Position numbers and translations under genes: made by a program
In this document: in pieces, positions 1 through 8,278 of the stretch
Position numbering within the stretch: the stretch's first letter is position 1
Layout: every line of letters starts with the position of its first letter
Origin: Mesorhizobium sp.
Lineage (GTDB): Bacteria; Pseudomonadota; Alphaproteobacteria; Rhizobiales; Rhizobiaceae
DNA: 64,000 nt
Assembly (NCBI RefSeq): GCF_016793485.1
Contig: NZ_JAEULZ010000018.1
Location: 124,001 to 188,000, forward strand
Direction: 5' to 3'
The notes under the pieces: model-generated
Databases searched by the model: none
What the model was told of the DNA's origin: nothing
Seen by the model: the letters and a program-made list of their open reading frames with translations, nothing else

Positions 1-684
1 CCCTTCCGGCGAGGCGGCAATCACCCCGTCCGCGCCGAGCGTCACGATCACGGTTCGGCCGGTGCGTTTTGCAAAATGGCTCATGCGGGTCTTGCGGTCA
101 CCGCCATCCAGTTTGAGAGCATCCGCATAGAGATCGAATTCGGTCTCGTTGGCGACGACGAAATCGGACATTGGCAGCAACTTCGCCGCTTCGGCACGAA
201 AAGGCGCTGTGTTAAGCACGCTTATACCGCCGGCCTCCGTGACAGCTTGCAGTGCAGCCTCGACCGTAGCGAGGGGAATTTCGAGCTGCATCAGCACGAC
301 CTCGCTCTTTCGGAAGTCTGTCCTGGCTAGATCACCGGGGAGCACCGTATCGTTTGCGCCAGGCGCAATGACGATGACGTTTTCGCCTTTTCCATCGACG
401 AAGATCAATGCGATGCCGGTCGCCGCCGCCGCCTCACGCACGCTCGAGAGTTGGACGCCGCCTTCCTTCAGACAGCCAAGCGCCTCGGCGGCGAAACCAT
501 CCCTGCCAACCGCGCCGATCATGCGCACTTGCCCGCCGGCGCGCGCGGCGGCAAGCGCCTGGTTCGCGCCCTTGCCGCCAGGAGCCGTCGCGAAGCCGCC
601 GCTGCGCAGGGTTTCTCCCGGTGCGGGCAAACGGTCGACATTGGCGATGAGGTCGAGATTGATGGAGCCGACGACAGTGATCAA
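1..684 (-). CDS. rbsK: Ribokinase (PfkB family), C-terminus cut by window edge
   Basis: It should phosphorylate ribose to ribose-5-phosphate in the cytoplasm. The visible 228 codons begin ITVVGSINLDLIANVDRLP, then show GGKGANQALAAARAG, the PfkB N-terminal sugar-binding signature, and a later VANETEFDLYA segment. I place the start at a TTG (684) because a GGGAGG ribosome site lies about 6 bases upstream and the protein then begins just before the conserved VVGS strand. The reading frame is open to base 1, so the C-terminal ATP-binding half and the DTxGAGD motif lie outside the window. Other PfkB sugar kinases are possible, but the N-terminal motifs fit ribokinase best. Confidence 0.85.
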   Translation of the reverse strand, partial: MITVVGSINLDLIANVDRLPAPGETLRSGGFATAPGGKGANQALAAARAGGQVRMIGAVGRDGFAAEALGCLKEGGVQLSSVREAAAATGIALIFVDGKGENVIVIAPGANDTVLPGDLARTDFRKSEVVLMQLEIPLATVEAALQAVTEAGGISVLNTAPFRAEAAKLLPMSDFVVANETEFDLYADALKLDGGDRKTRMSHFAKRTGRTVIVTLGADGVIAASPEG

Positions 685-747
685 GAAGAGCCTCCCGAGT
701 CTGGCCGGGAAGCTAGCTTTTGTGGCCGGCCATTTCCAGCCGCGATT

Positions 748-1641
748 TCAGACCGAAAGCTGGCCCGCTTCCCAGCCGAGGATTGCGCGCTTGCGGGTGA
801 GGCCCCAGTGGTAGCCGGTGAGATCGCCTGATTTGCCTATGGCGCGGTGGCAAGGCACCACGAAAGAGATCGGATTTGCGCCGTTGGCAGCGCCCACGGC
901 GCGGCTGGCCGATGGCGAGCCGATCTCGCCCGCGATCGCGCCGTAGCTGCGCACCTTGCCCATCGGGATGCGCAGGAGAGCCTGCCAGACGCGGACCTGA
1001 AAATCGGTGCCTATCATCACGACATGAAGCGGCCGGTCGGAGCGCCAATGCGACGGATCGAAAATGCGCGCGGCATAGGGGCCAGTTATGCCCATGTCCT
1101 CGACAAAGGACGCATTGGGCCAACGAGCGGACATGTCCGCAAACGCAGCGCGTTCTTCGCCCGGATCGCAGAATGCGAGGCCGGCAAGGCCGCGATCGGT
1201 CGCCATGACCAGCGATAGCCCGAACGGCGAGATGTGATAGCCGTAGCGGATGACGAGGCCTGCGCCGCGAGTCTTGTAGTCGCCCGGCGACATTGCCTCG
1301 TGCGTCACGAAGAGATCATGCAGGCGGCCCGGGCCGGACATGCCGAGCTCGAAAGACGTTTCGAGCAGCGGCAGGCCGCTGTCCAGCATGCGGCGCGCGT
1401 GATCGAGGGTCACGGCCTGCAGGAACGCCTTCGGCGACAGGCCGGCCCAGCGCGTGAACAGTTTTTGCAGCGCGGTGGGCGTCAGACCGACGTCTTCTGC
1501 GAGCGTCTCCAGCGAAGGTTGGTCGCGATAATCGAGGCTGATCTTCTCGATCACGCGACGCACGATCTCGTAGTCACCACCTTCCGGCGTGATGTCGCGG
1601 CTGAGCACCGCTGTGGGCTTGATGGACGAATGAGCGTTCAT
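748..1641 (-). CDS. AraC-type HTH fused to O6-alkylguanine-DNA alkyltransferase (Ada-like)
   Basis: The 297-residue protein joins an AraC-family helix-turn-helix (about residues 25-120) to a methylated-DNA-cysteine methyltransferase domain (about 130-295). The active-site motif VPCHRAIG is intact with Cys at about 264, followed by GYHWGLTRK. It should remove alkyl groups from O6-guanine and may regulate adaptive-response genes. It lacks the N-terminal four-cysteine phosphotriester domain of E. coli Ada, so it is the shorter form common in alphaproteobacteria. The start at 1641 is chosen because AAGGAG lies just upstream; an in-frame extension to 1734 would overlap the end of the neighbouring gene. 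Confidence 0.88.
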   Translation of the reverse strand: MNAHSSIKPTAVLSRDITPEGGDYEIVRRVIEKISLDYRDQPSLETLAEDVGLTPTALQKLFTRWAGLSPKAFLQAVTLDHARRMLDSGLPLLETSFELGMSGPGRLHDLFVTHEAMSPGDYKTRGAGLVIRYGYHISPFGLSLVMATDRGLAGLAFCDPGEERAAFADMSARWPNASFVEDMGITGPYAARIFDPSHWRSDRPLHVVMIGTDFQVRVWQALLRIPMGKVRSYGAIAGEIGSPSASRAVGAANGANPISFVVPCHRAIGKSGDLTGYHWGLTRKRAILGWEAGQLSV

Positions 1642-1711
1642 GGCGGAATCTCCTTGTCCGCCAATATCTGATTTCGTCGGAGCCTTCGCCACCCGATTCC
1701 TGCCGCCCGGC

Positions 1712-2203
1712 CTAGCGCGACTTCGCCGTCGCAAGCGCGCGGGAGAAGGCGGTGGCGAAGCTTTCGCGGTCGTCGGGATTGAGGAAGCCGCCGATCGGCA
1801 CGGAGCGCCCCTGCCCCTCGACCGCCATACGGGTTATGCCGATCTCGTCGTGCCGCGCCACCGCGAACTTCGCCCAGAACGGATTGAAGTGATGGTCCTC
1901 CGAGCGGCCCGACGGGGCGATCTTGCGGATGTCGAGGCTGGTGCGCGAGACGGAAACCTCCTCGCGGGCGCGGGCAGCCCGGTAGTTGAGTTTGAAACAG
2001 ACATAGACGAGCAGGACGTCCAGGCCGAGAAAGCCAAAGATCGGCCAGGCGCCGTGCGACAGGAAGATCAGACCGGTGACGAGCCAGCCGAAGAGAAGCG
2101 CGCCCATCAGGACCGTAAATCCTGTCCGCCCCAGCGAGCGGTGCGGGGTCAGAAGCGCCTGAAAGAACGGTTCGTCAGCCGGGGCAGCGTTTGTGTCGCT
2201 CAT
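1712..2203 (-). CDS. DUF2244 family membrane protein
   Basis: This 163-residue protein has two adjacent hydrophobic segments at about residues 27-70, followed by a soluble C-terminal part with arginine-rich stretches and the FNPFWAKF segment typical of DUF2244 proteins. These are found next to nth or DNA-repair genes in many Rhizobiales, but their function is unknown. It is divergent from endonuclease III, with the two starts only about 20 bases apart, so the promoters must overlap. Family assignment rests on recalled sequence pattern. Confidence 0.75.
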   Translation of the reverse strand: MSDTNAAPADEPFFQALLTPHRSLGRTGFTVLMGALLFGWLVTGLIFLSHGAWPIFGFLGLDVLLVYVCFKLNYRAARAREEVSVSRTSLDIRKIAPSGRSEDHHFNPFWAKFAVARHDEIGITRMAVEGQGRSVPIGGFLNPDDRESFATAFSRALATAKSR

Positions 2204-2225
2204 GGCGAATAATTATAGAGGGACG

Positions 2226-2996
2226 ATGGAAAAGCCCAAGCGAAAAACCGCCGCACCCGCGCTACGGGATGGTTCCAATGCCAAGCGGCGGCCGCGCCCG
2301 GTGCGGCCCTATTCGCTCTATACGCCGGCGGAGGTGCACGAGATCTTCCGCCGGTTCTCCGTGCAGCGGCCGGAGCCGAAGGGCGAACTGGAGCACGTCA
2401 ACGCATTCACCTTGCTGGTTGCCGTGGTGCTGTCTGCGCAGGCGACCGATGCAGGCGTCAACAAGGCTACGCGTGCACTGTTCAAGATAGCCGATACGCC
2501 GCAGAAGATGCTTGCTCTCGGCGAGACGAAGGTCGGCGACCATATCCGCACGATCGGGCTATGGCGCAACAAGGCAAAGAACGTGATCGCCCTGTCGGAG
2601 GCGCTGATCCGCGACCATGGCGGCGAAGTTCCCGGCGACCGGGACGAACTGACCAAGCTGCCGGGCGTCGGTCGCAAGACCGCCAACGTCGTGCTCAACA
2701 TGGCTTTCGGCCAGCCAACCATGGCTGTCGACACGCATATTTTCCGGATCGGCAACCGGCTGGGCCTGGCTCCCGGCAAGACGCCCGAACAGGTCGAGGA
2801 AGGGCTGATCCGCATCATCCCGCCGGAATACATGCGCCACGCCCATCACTGGCTCATCCTGCACGGGCGCTACGTCTGCAAGGCGCGCCGGCCTGAATGC
2901 GAGCGCTGCGTCATCGCCGACATCTGCAAGGCGGCGGAGAAGACGACGGACATTCCCGCGCCGCTGGTGGAGCTGGCACCGGGCGCGGTGCCCTGA
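2226..2996 (+). CDS. nth: Endonuclease III (DNA glycosylase/AP lyase)
   Basis: This base-excision repair enzyme removes oxidised pyrimidines and cuts abasic sites. The 256-residue protein carries the helix-hairpin-helix LPGVGRKTANVV with the catalytic lysine, the catalytic aspartate in AVDTHIFRIGNR, and the C-terminal iron-sulfur cluster cysteines spaced C-X6-C-X2-C-X5-C. I prefer the ATG at 2226, preceded by AGAGGGA, over an in-frame ATG at 2193 that would overlap the start of the divergent DUF2244 gene. A basic N-terminal tail of about 25 residues is usual for rhizobial Nth. Confidence 0.95.
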   Translation: MEKPKRKTAAPALRDGSNAKRRPRPVRPYSLYTPAEVHEIFRRFSVQRPEPKGELEHVNAFTLLVAVVLSAQATDAGVNKATRALFKIADTPQKMLALGETKVGDHIRTIGLWRNKAKNVIALSEALIRDHGGEVPGDRDELTKLPGVGRKTANVVLNMAFGQPTMAVDTHIFRIGNRLGLAPGKTPEQVEEGLIRIIPPEYMRHAHHWLILHGRYVCKARRPECERCVIADICKAAEKTTDIPAPLVELAPGAVP

Positions 2997-3005
2997 AAGC
3001 GAAAG

Positions 3006-3443
3006 TCAGACGCCTATACCGCGTGCCATGGCGGCGGCGAACATCAGCACGAGCGCCAGGAAGAACACTTCGCCCTTGATCCATGACCGAACCGCCGTGA
3101 TTTCAACGGCCGGAACCTCTCCGCTCCTGCGCCATGCGAGGATGCGCATGGTCGGCCGGATGGAAAGCAGGCCGACAATCACGAAGGCGACCATCTTGCC
3201 CCAGAAGGCGTGGTTGGACACGTAGTATTCCCAGCCCTTGAGGCCGAAGATCACGCGGCAGATGCCGACCACGATCACCGCAGCCGCCACGCCGCCGTAG
3301 GCGCCGTCGATGCGGCCGAGCAAGGCAAGGTTCGGGCCGGAGAGGCCGGGGCGCACCAGCGCAAGTTCCGCCGCCAGCAGACCGGCAAGCGTGAAGACGA
3401 GGAAATGGTGCAGGATAGCGAGAAGAAGATCGACGATGTCCAT
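3006..3443 (-). CDS. DUF2214-like integral membrane protein
   Basis: The 145-residue protein has about four hydrophobic helices (residues 5-28, 48-66, 82-98 and 122-140) and the HHFLVF and KGWEYY segments seen in DUF2214 proteins. No enzymatic motif is visible and the function is unknown. It is convergent with nth, with 9 bases between the stops and no clear terminator. Confidence 0.65.
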   Translation of the reverse strand: MDIVDLLLAILHHFLVFTLAGLLAAELALVRPGLSGPNLALLGRIDGAYGGVAAAVIVVGICRVIFGLKGWEYYVSNHAFWGKMVAFVIVGLLSIRPTMRILAWRRSGEVPAVEITAVRSWIKGEVFFLALVLMFAAAMARGIGV

Positions 3444-3615
3444 GTTGTCCTCTGGCTCTCGTTTGCTTGAGGTCGTCTGCGGTAGATAGAACCTGCCACG
3501 GTGGACGGCACGCCGATAGCTGCCACCTCTTGCCAGACAGCGGGCAAGTCTCGCCTGGCCCTATCGTTTCAGGCCGGGAACTTCGACAACCGCCGAAGAT
3601 CACAGGACGACTGCA

Positions 3616-4134
3616 ATGGCCAAAGCATCAGGCATCGAAACCGACCGCACGATCCTCAGGCCTCCCGTACTTGACGATTTCGACAGCTACGCGACGCTGT
3701 GGGCCGACCCTGCCGTCATGCGTTTCATCGGTGGCAAGGCGCGCACCCGCGAGGAAAGCTGGATCCGCTTCCTGGTGATCGTCGGCATGTGGGAGGTGCT
3801 CGGCTACGGTCTTTGGACCGTGTTGGACCGCATGTCAGGCAAGGTCATCGGCGTCGCGGGCTTCCATGAGATGAAGCGCGACATGGTGCCCTCCTTCGAA
3901 GGGACGCCGGAGGCCGGCTGGATATTTGCGCCGGCGGCGCAAGGTCGGGGATTTGCAACCGAGGTCGTCACGGCCATGCTTGGTTGGGCGCAGGGTCGTC
4001 CCGGATTCGAGAAGACCGCCTGCATCATCGATCCCGAGAACGGTGCATCGCTGGCCGTCGCGCGCAAGTGCGGCTATCGCGAAAAGGCGAAGACGACCTA
4101 TCAGGGGGCGCCGACGATCCTGCTCGAACGGTAG
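3616..4134 (+). CDS. GNAT family N-acetyltransferase (RimJ/RimL-like)
   Basis: The 172-residue protein has GNAT layout: an N-terminal ETDRTILRPP strand, a central beta region, and the acetyl-CoA-binding segment GWIFAPAAQGRGFATEVV (Q/R-x-x-G-x-G/A type), then a C-terminal ENGASLAVARKCGYRE helix typical of RimJ/RimL-like enzymes. The substrate cannot be deduced. The gene stands alone between the DUF2214 gene and the ArsR operon. Confidence 0.85.
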   Translation: MAKASGIETDRTILRPPVLDDFDSYATLWADPAVMRFIGGKARTREESWIRFLVIVGMWEVLGYGLWTVLDRMSGKVIGVAGFHEMKRDMVPSFEGTPEAGWIFAPAAQGRGFATEVVTAMLGWAQGRPGFEKTACIIDPENGASLAVARKCGYREKAKTTYQGAPTILLER

Positions 4135-4158
4135 CGCCACCGCCTCGTCAAAAAACAT

Positions 4159-4213
4159 TCAACCGAACGGTTGACTATTTGGACTGGGCGAGTATATTTA
4201 ACCACATGGTTGA
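4159..4213. promoter_or_regulatory. Pair of ArsR-type operator palindromes
   Basis: Two related inverted repeats lie just upstream of and across the arsR start: TCAACCGAACGGTTGA at 4159-4174 and TTAACCACATGGTTGA at 4198-4213. Their centres are 39 bases apart. The second contains the ATG of the regulator (4206), so a bound dimer would block both initiation and transcription. The match in arms (AACC...GGTT) at two sites next to an ArsR gene supports autoregulation; this is inference from position and symmetry. Confidence 0.7.
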
Positions 4214-4571
4214 ATATCTTGCTCCCGCACTCGATCCTGTCTTTCATGCGCTCGGCGATGCCACGCGACGGCGCATGCTGCGCCGGCTGGCAGACGGCGA
4301 ACAGACCGTCGGCCAGCTTGCCGAACCTTTCGCCATTTCGCTGGCGGCGGCTTCCAAGCACATCAAGACCCTGGAAGCGGCGGGCCTGATCCGCCGCGAG
4401 GTGCGAGGACGCACTCATGTCTGCCGGCTCGAGCCGGGACCGCTTGCCAGCGCGCATGAGTGGCTCGGCTTCTACGAGCGTTTCTGGACCGATCGCCTCG
4501 ACGTCCTCGACCGCCTGTTGCGCGAGGAAGACGCCCGCAACACAAAAACCGACAAAGGAGAAAAAGCATGA
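4206..4571 (+). CDS. ArsR family transcriptional regulator
   Basis: The 121-residue winged-helix protein has the ArsR core: FHALGDATRRRMLRRLA, then TVGQLAEPFAISLAAASKHI as recognition region and a wing ending GRTHVCRLEPG. No metal-binding cysteine pair is seen, so it belongs to the group that is paired with SRPBCC/AHSA1 genes rather than a metal sensor. The ATG at 4206 sits inside an operator-like palindrome. Its stop overlaps the start of the first SRPBCC gene (ATGA), so the two are translationally coupled. Confidence 0.92.
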   Translation: MVEYLAPALDPVFHALGDATRRRMLRRLADGEQTVGQLAEPFAISLAAASKHIKTLEAAGLIRREVRGRTHVCRLEPGPLASAHEWLGFYERFWTDRLDVLDRLLREEDARNTKTDKGEKA

Positions 4572-5104
4572 ACGACATGAGCAATCCGGATGCATTCGGC
4601 GTGCTGACAGAACCGGCCATGCTGACCATCAAGCGCGTCCTGCCCGGCCCGGTCGAACGCGTCTGGGCCTATCTGACGGAGAGCGACCTGCGCCGCAAAT
4701 GGATGGCGGCGGGCGATATGGAACTAGCTGTTGGAGCCCCGTTTGAATTGACCTGGCGCAACGACGAGTTGACCAATCCCCCCGGTCGGCGTCCCGAGGA
4801 TTTCGGGGAGGTACACAGCATGCGATCCGAGATCACCGAAGTCGACCCTCCCCGCAGGCTGTCCTTCACCTGGGGAAACACCGGCGGCGTCACCTTCCAA
4901 CTGGAACCGCTGGGCGACAACAAGGCGCTTTTGACAGTAATTCACCGGCGCGTCGCCGACCCTTCAGTACGATTGAACGTCTGTGCCGGCTGGCACGCTC
5001 ATCTCGACGTGCTTGCCGCGCGCATGAGTGGCACGGAACCGGAAACGTTCTGGGATCACTGGAGCAAGCTCAAGCAGGAATATCAAACGCGCCTGTCCGC
5101 GTGA
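4568..5104 (+). CDS. SRPBCC (AHSA1/ START-like) family protein
   Basis: This 178-residue protein has the AHSA1-type helix-grip fold pattern: TIKRVLPGPVERVWAYLTE, DLRRKWMAAG, SEITEVDPPRRLSFTWG and a C-terminal WHAHLDVLAARM helix. The fold binds hydrophobic ligands, but the ligand is unknown. The ATG at 4568 has AAAGGAG upstream and overlaps the arsR stop. Gene order arsR-SRPBCC is common; these pairs probably respond to an organic ligand. Confidence 0.88.
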   Translation: MNDMSNPDAFGVLTEPAMLTIKRVLPGPVERVWAYLTESDLRRKWMAAGDMELAVGAPFELTWRNDELTNPPGRRPEDFGEVHSMRSEITEVDPPRRLSFTWGNTGGVTFQLEPLGDNKALLTVIHRRVADPSVRLNVCAGWHAHLDVLAARMSGTEPETFWDHWSKLKQEYQTRLSA

Positions 5105-5147
5105 CCTGAACGCGCCCCGAGACAACATCGCAACAGAGGAGAGCACG

Positions 5148-5636
5148 ATGACAGACGCAAACTTCACGACCGGCTTCACTGTGGACCGCACGCCGCAGGA
5201 GGTATTCGCTGCCATAAACAATGTGCGTGGGTGGTGGTCGGAAGACATTCGCGGACGCACCGAGAAAGTCGGCGACATCTTCAATTATCGCTTCCGGGAC
5301 ATCCATCGCTGCACGGTGAAGATCAAAACGTCTGTTCCCGGCAAGAAGGTCGTCTGGAGCATCTTGGACAATTATTTCAACTTCACCGAGGACAAGAGCG
5401 AGTGGAAGGGAACGCAGGTCGTCTTCGATATCGTTCCTGCAAAAGACGGGACCGAACTGAAAGTCACGCATGTCGGGCTAGTGCCTGACTATGAATGCTT
5501 TGACGTCTGCACCGCCGGTTGGACTACCTACGTCAACGGCAGTCTGCGCGACCTCATCCTGACCGGCAAGGGGCAGCCCAATATCGGCGAGCCCAGAAAC
5601 GAAACCGAGCGGGCGCTCGCCGAAGAGGCGCTCTGA
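5148..5636 (+). CDS. SRPBCC family protein
   Basis: The 162-residue protein has an SRPBCC-type N-terminus, FTVDRTPQEVFAAINNVRGW, then GRTEKVGDIFNYRF and a C-terminal CFDVCTAGWTTYVNGSLRDL helix. The start at 5148 follows an AGAGGAGA ribosome site, 43 bases after the previous gene, so it is probably the third gene of the arsR operon. Ligand unknown. It is only distantly similar to the preceding SRPBCC protein, so it is not a recent duplicate. Confidence 0.85.
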   Translation: MTDANFTTGFTVDRTPQEVFAAINNVRGWWSEDIRGRTEKVGDIFNYRFRDIHRCTVKIKTSVPGKKVVWSILDNYFNFTEDKSEWKGTQVVFDIVPAKDGTELKVTHVGLVPDYECFDVCTAGWTTYVNGSLRDLILTGKGQPNIGEPRNETERALAEEAL

Positions 5637-5642
5637 CGCGCC

Positions 5643-6266
5643 CTAAACTTCCCGCACCGCGATCGCGTCGACCAGCACCTTGTTCTGGCGGCGGATCGCG
5701 GTGCGAAGATCGCGAAGCGTCATCGCGTCGTCCTTCACGAACTCGATGAACATCATGTTCATGTTGTTGAAGATGATCTCGCCTGCTGACCGGATATCCA
5801 TGCCGGGGCGCACGAGCCCGAGCGCCTGCAGTCGCTCCACCAGTTCGCAGGTCTGGTCGGCAAGGCCCCGGTCTAGTCCCGTATAGGTCTTGCCGAAAGG
5901 GCTGTCTGGCTGTTGCGTCGAGGTCGCCATCGCCTGCCGCCACATCTCCTTCGACAGGTAGATCAGCGCGTGGTCGATGTAGATGCCGATCAGCGTGTCG
6001 ATGGCATCCGCGACGTTTGCAGGCGGCATCGCCACGACGCCGCGCCCGGCGTTCAGCACCTCGTTCACTTCCATCGACACGATGGCGACGAGGATGTCTC
6101 CCTTGTTTCGGTAATAATTGTAGATCGTACCGACCGACACGCCTGCGTCGGCCGCGATCGCCTCTATCTTCGCACCCTCGTAGCCGGCCTGGCGAAACAG
6201 CGAGGCGCCCGCCTCCAGGATGCGGCGATGCCGATCAGCCCTTTGTCTCTCGCGCAAGCCGCTCAT
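5643..6266 (-). CDS. TetR family transcriptional regulator
   Basis: The 207-residue protein has an N-terminal TetR helix-turn-helix: RRILEAGASLFRQAGYEG, then IAADAGVSVGTIYNYYRNKG. The C-terminal part is the variable ligand-binding domain. The gene is divergent from a polyamine-type ABC transporter operon and probably controls it. I use the ATG at 6266; a GTG at 6281 in frame would add five residues. It is convergent with the SRPBCC gene, 6 bases away. Confidence 0.9.
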   Translation of the reverse strand: MSGLRERQRADRHRRILEAGASLFRQAGYEGAKIEAIAADAGVSVGTIYNYYRNKGDILVAIVSMEVNEVLNAGRGVVAMPPANVADAIDTLIGIYIDHALIYLSKEMWRQAMATSTQQPDSPFGKTYTGLDRGLADQTCELVERLQALGLVRPGMDIRSAGEIIFNNMNMMFIEFVKDDAMTLRDLRTAIRRQNKVLVDAIAVREV

Positions 6267-6307
6267 GAGTCGACACTGCACTGATTTTGGAATTGACTCA
6301 AGTTTGT

Positions 6308-6320
6308 AACTGGTTCAGTT
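6308..6320. promoter_or_regulatory. Inverted repeat in the TetR/ABC divergent promoter region
   Basis: AACTGGTTCAGTT has two perfect 5-base arms (AACTG and CAGTT) around GTT. It lies in the short space between the TetR start and the substrate-binding protein start. It may be the TetR operator. The arms are short and chance symmetry is possible. Confidence 0.4.
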
Positions 6321-6358
6321 TTTCCCAAACAGCCAGAATGGCAATGGGAGCCCTCACA

Positions 6359-7426
6359 ATGAAATCCGTCCTCAGGAAGCATGCCCGCGCGTCCGCGCTC
6401 GCCGCAGCGACAGTCGCCTTGTTCGCCGCCTCGCCCGTCTTTTCGCAGGAACTCAACGCGCTGATCTGGTGCGATCACGCCGACCCGGCGCTTCTGCAGC
6501 CCTTCGAGGAGGCCAATGGCGTCAAGGTCAACGTCAAGGAGTTCGAGGGCACAGGTGCCGGCCTTGCAATCGTCGAGCAGTCACAGCCGGGCGACTGGGA
6601 CGTCATGGTGATCGACACGATCGACATTCCGCGCGGCGTCGAGAAGGGCCTGTTCGCGGAGCTGCCGGAGGACCAGTTGCCGATTGCCGACATCTTCCCG
6701 GAAGTGAAAATGGACGCTTCCACCGTCATCAATGGCAAGCGCTACGGCATCACCGAAAAGTTCGGCTACAACACGATCGGCTTCAACAACACCAAGGTCG
6801 ATCCGGCCGACATGCAATCGCTGGCGTCGCTGAGCGACGAGAAATACAAGGGCCGCATCGCCATCTATGACTACTACCTGCCTGTCATCGGTATGGCGGC
6901 GCTGGCGCTTGGCAAGGAGACGGCCAAGCTGACGGAAGCCGACCTTCCGGCTATCCGCGACGAACTGATGAAGATGAAGGCCAACGCCAAGCTGGTCGGC
7001 GAGGTCACCGCCAGCCAGACGGCGCTGGCGACCGGCGAGGTCGACATCCTGGTGGGCGGCGGCGAATGGGTCACGGCTGGCCTCGCCAAGGAAAACCCGG
7101 CGCTCGACTTCTCGATCCCGAAGGAAGGCGCGGTGCTGTGGTCGCAGGCGCTCGCCATGTTCGAGAATTCCAAGAACAAGGACCTGGCGCTGAAATTCAT
7201 CCAGTACATCATGAGCCCCGAGGGACAGGCGCGTCTCGCCACCTCGTCGTGCTACTGGGGCATGCCTGCCAGCACCAAGGCAGCGCTGAGCGCCGATGAG
7301 AAGAAGACGCTGCGCTTCGACGAGCAGCCCGGCTTCCTCGCCCGCGCGCAACCCTACCCGTCGCCCGACGCCGATCTCGACAAGAAGATGCAGGACATCT
7401 GGACAGAAATGCTCCAGGCGCAATAA
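6359..7426 (+). CDS. ABC transporter periplasmic substrate-binding protein (polyamine type)
   Basis: The 355-residue protein begins with a signal peptide (MKSVLRKHARASALAAATVA, cleaved near VFSQ-E), then LNALIWCDHADPALLQPFEE, as in PotD/PotF-like proteins. Central segments such as KFGYNTIGFNN and the C-terminal MSPEGQARLAT are typical of extracellular solute-binding family 1/PotF. It should deliver substrate to the two permeases downstream. The start at 6359 was chosen over two upstream in-frame ATGs because only it gives a clean signal peptide and has GGGAG about 9 bases upstream. The real substrate may be a polyamine or another small cation. Confidence 0.88.
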   Translation: MKSVLRKHARASALAAATVALFAASPVFSQELNALIWCDHADPALLQPFEEANGVKVNVKEFEGTGAGLAIVEQSQPGDWDVMVIDTIDIPRGVEKGLFAELPEDQLPIADIFPEVKMDASTVINGKRYGITEKFGYNTIGFNNTKVDPADMQSLASLSDEKYKGRIAIYDYYLPVIGMAALALGKETAKLTEADLPAIRDELMKMKANAKLVGEVTASQTALATGEVDILVGGGEWVTAGLAKENPALDFSIPKEGAVLWSQALAMFENSKNKDLALKFIQYIMSPEGQARLATSSCYWGMPASTKAALSADEKKTLRFDEQPGFLARAQPYPSPDADLDKKMQDIWTEMLQAQ

Positions 7427-7435
7427 TCCGAAGCT

Positions 7436-8278
7436 GTGAGCGAATCGCAGCCCGGACGGCTCCTGCCCTGGGCGCTGGTGACGCCAGCGCTCCTGTGGAC
7501 GCTTGTTTTCTTCGTCCTGCCCTTCCTCGCCATGGTCGTGCTGAGCCTGACCCATCACGACGACGGCCGGGCGACCTTCGAGAATTACCGCCAGTTCTTC
7601 GATAACCCGAGCTACTGGCGGGCGATGGTCAACTCGCTGCAGGTGACGTCGATCGTGACGGTCATCTCGGTGCTGCTGGCCTATCCCTTCGCGTGGATCC
7701 TCGCCGAGATCGTGCCGCCGCGCCTGCAGCGGCTGGCGCTGGTGCTGGCGATCCTGCCCTTCTGGACGTCCTATGTCGTACGCTCCTACAGCTGGCTGCT
7801 GGTGCTGGCGCAGAACGGCGTCGTCAACCAGGCGCTGACCGGCTCAGGGCTGTTCGACACGCCTTTGCAGATCGCCAACACCCGCGCAGCGACCGTCATC
7901 GGCTTCGTGCATTTTTTCGTCATGCTGCTGACGCTGACCATCTTTGCCAATCTCAAGCAGTTGTCGCCGAGCTACCGGCGCGCGGCGGCAGACCTCGGCG
8001 CCGGGCCGGTGCGCACCTTCCTGCATGTCATTCTTCCGCTGACGCTGCCGGGCATCATGGTCGGCGCGTTCCTGACCTTCGTGCTGGCCATCGGCGACTA
8101 CATCACGCCGCAAATCCTCGGCGGCAACAACGAACTGCTGATGCCGCAGCTCATCATGATGCAGATCGGCCGGCGCGGCGACTTCCCGCTCGCCTCGGCG
8201 CTCGCCATCATCCTGATGGTGGTGGTGACCATCGCCTACATCGTCTGTTCCCGCTGGCTGAAGATCGAGCGGACGTGA
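7436..8278 (+). CDS. ABC transporter permease (PotB-like)
   Basis: The 280-residue inner-membrane protein has about six transmembrane helices and the binding-protein-dependent permease EAA-like loop YRRAAADLGAGPVRTFLHVI, which contacts the ATPase. It starts at GTG 7436, nine bases after the substrate-binding gene, and ends in a TGATG overlap with the second permease. It should form a heterodimeric channel with that partner. Confidence 0.9.
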   Translation: MSESQPGRLLPWALVTPALLWTLVFFVLPFLAMVVLSLTHHDDGRATFENYRQFFDNPSYWRAMVNSLQVTSIVTVISVLLAYPFAWILAEIVPPRLQRLALVLAILPFWTSYVVRSYSWLLVLAQNGVVNQALTGSGLFDTPLQIANTRAATVIGFVHFFVMLLTLTIFANLKQLSPSYRRAAADLGAGPVRTFLHVILPLTLPGIMVGAFLTFVLAIGDYITPQILGGNNELLMPQLIMMQIGRRGDFPLASALAIILMVVVTIAYIVCSRWLKIERT

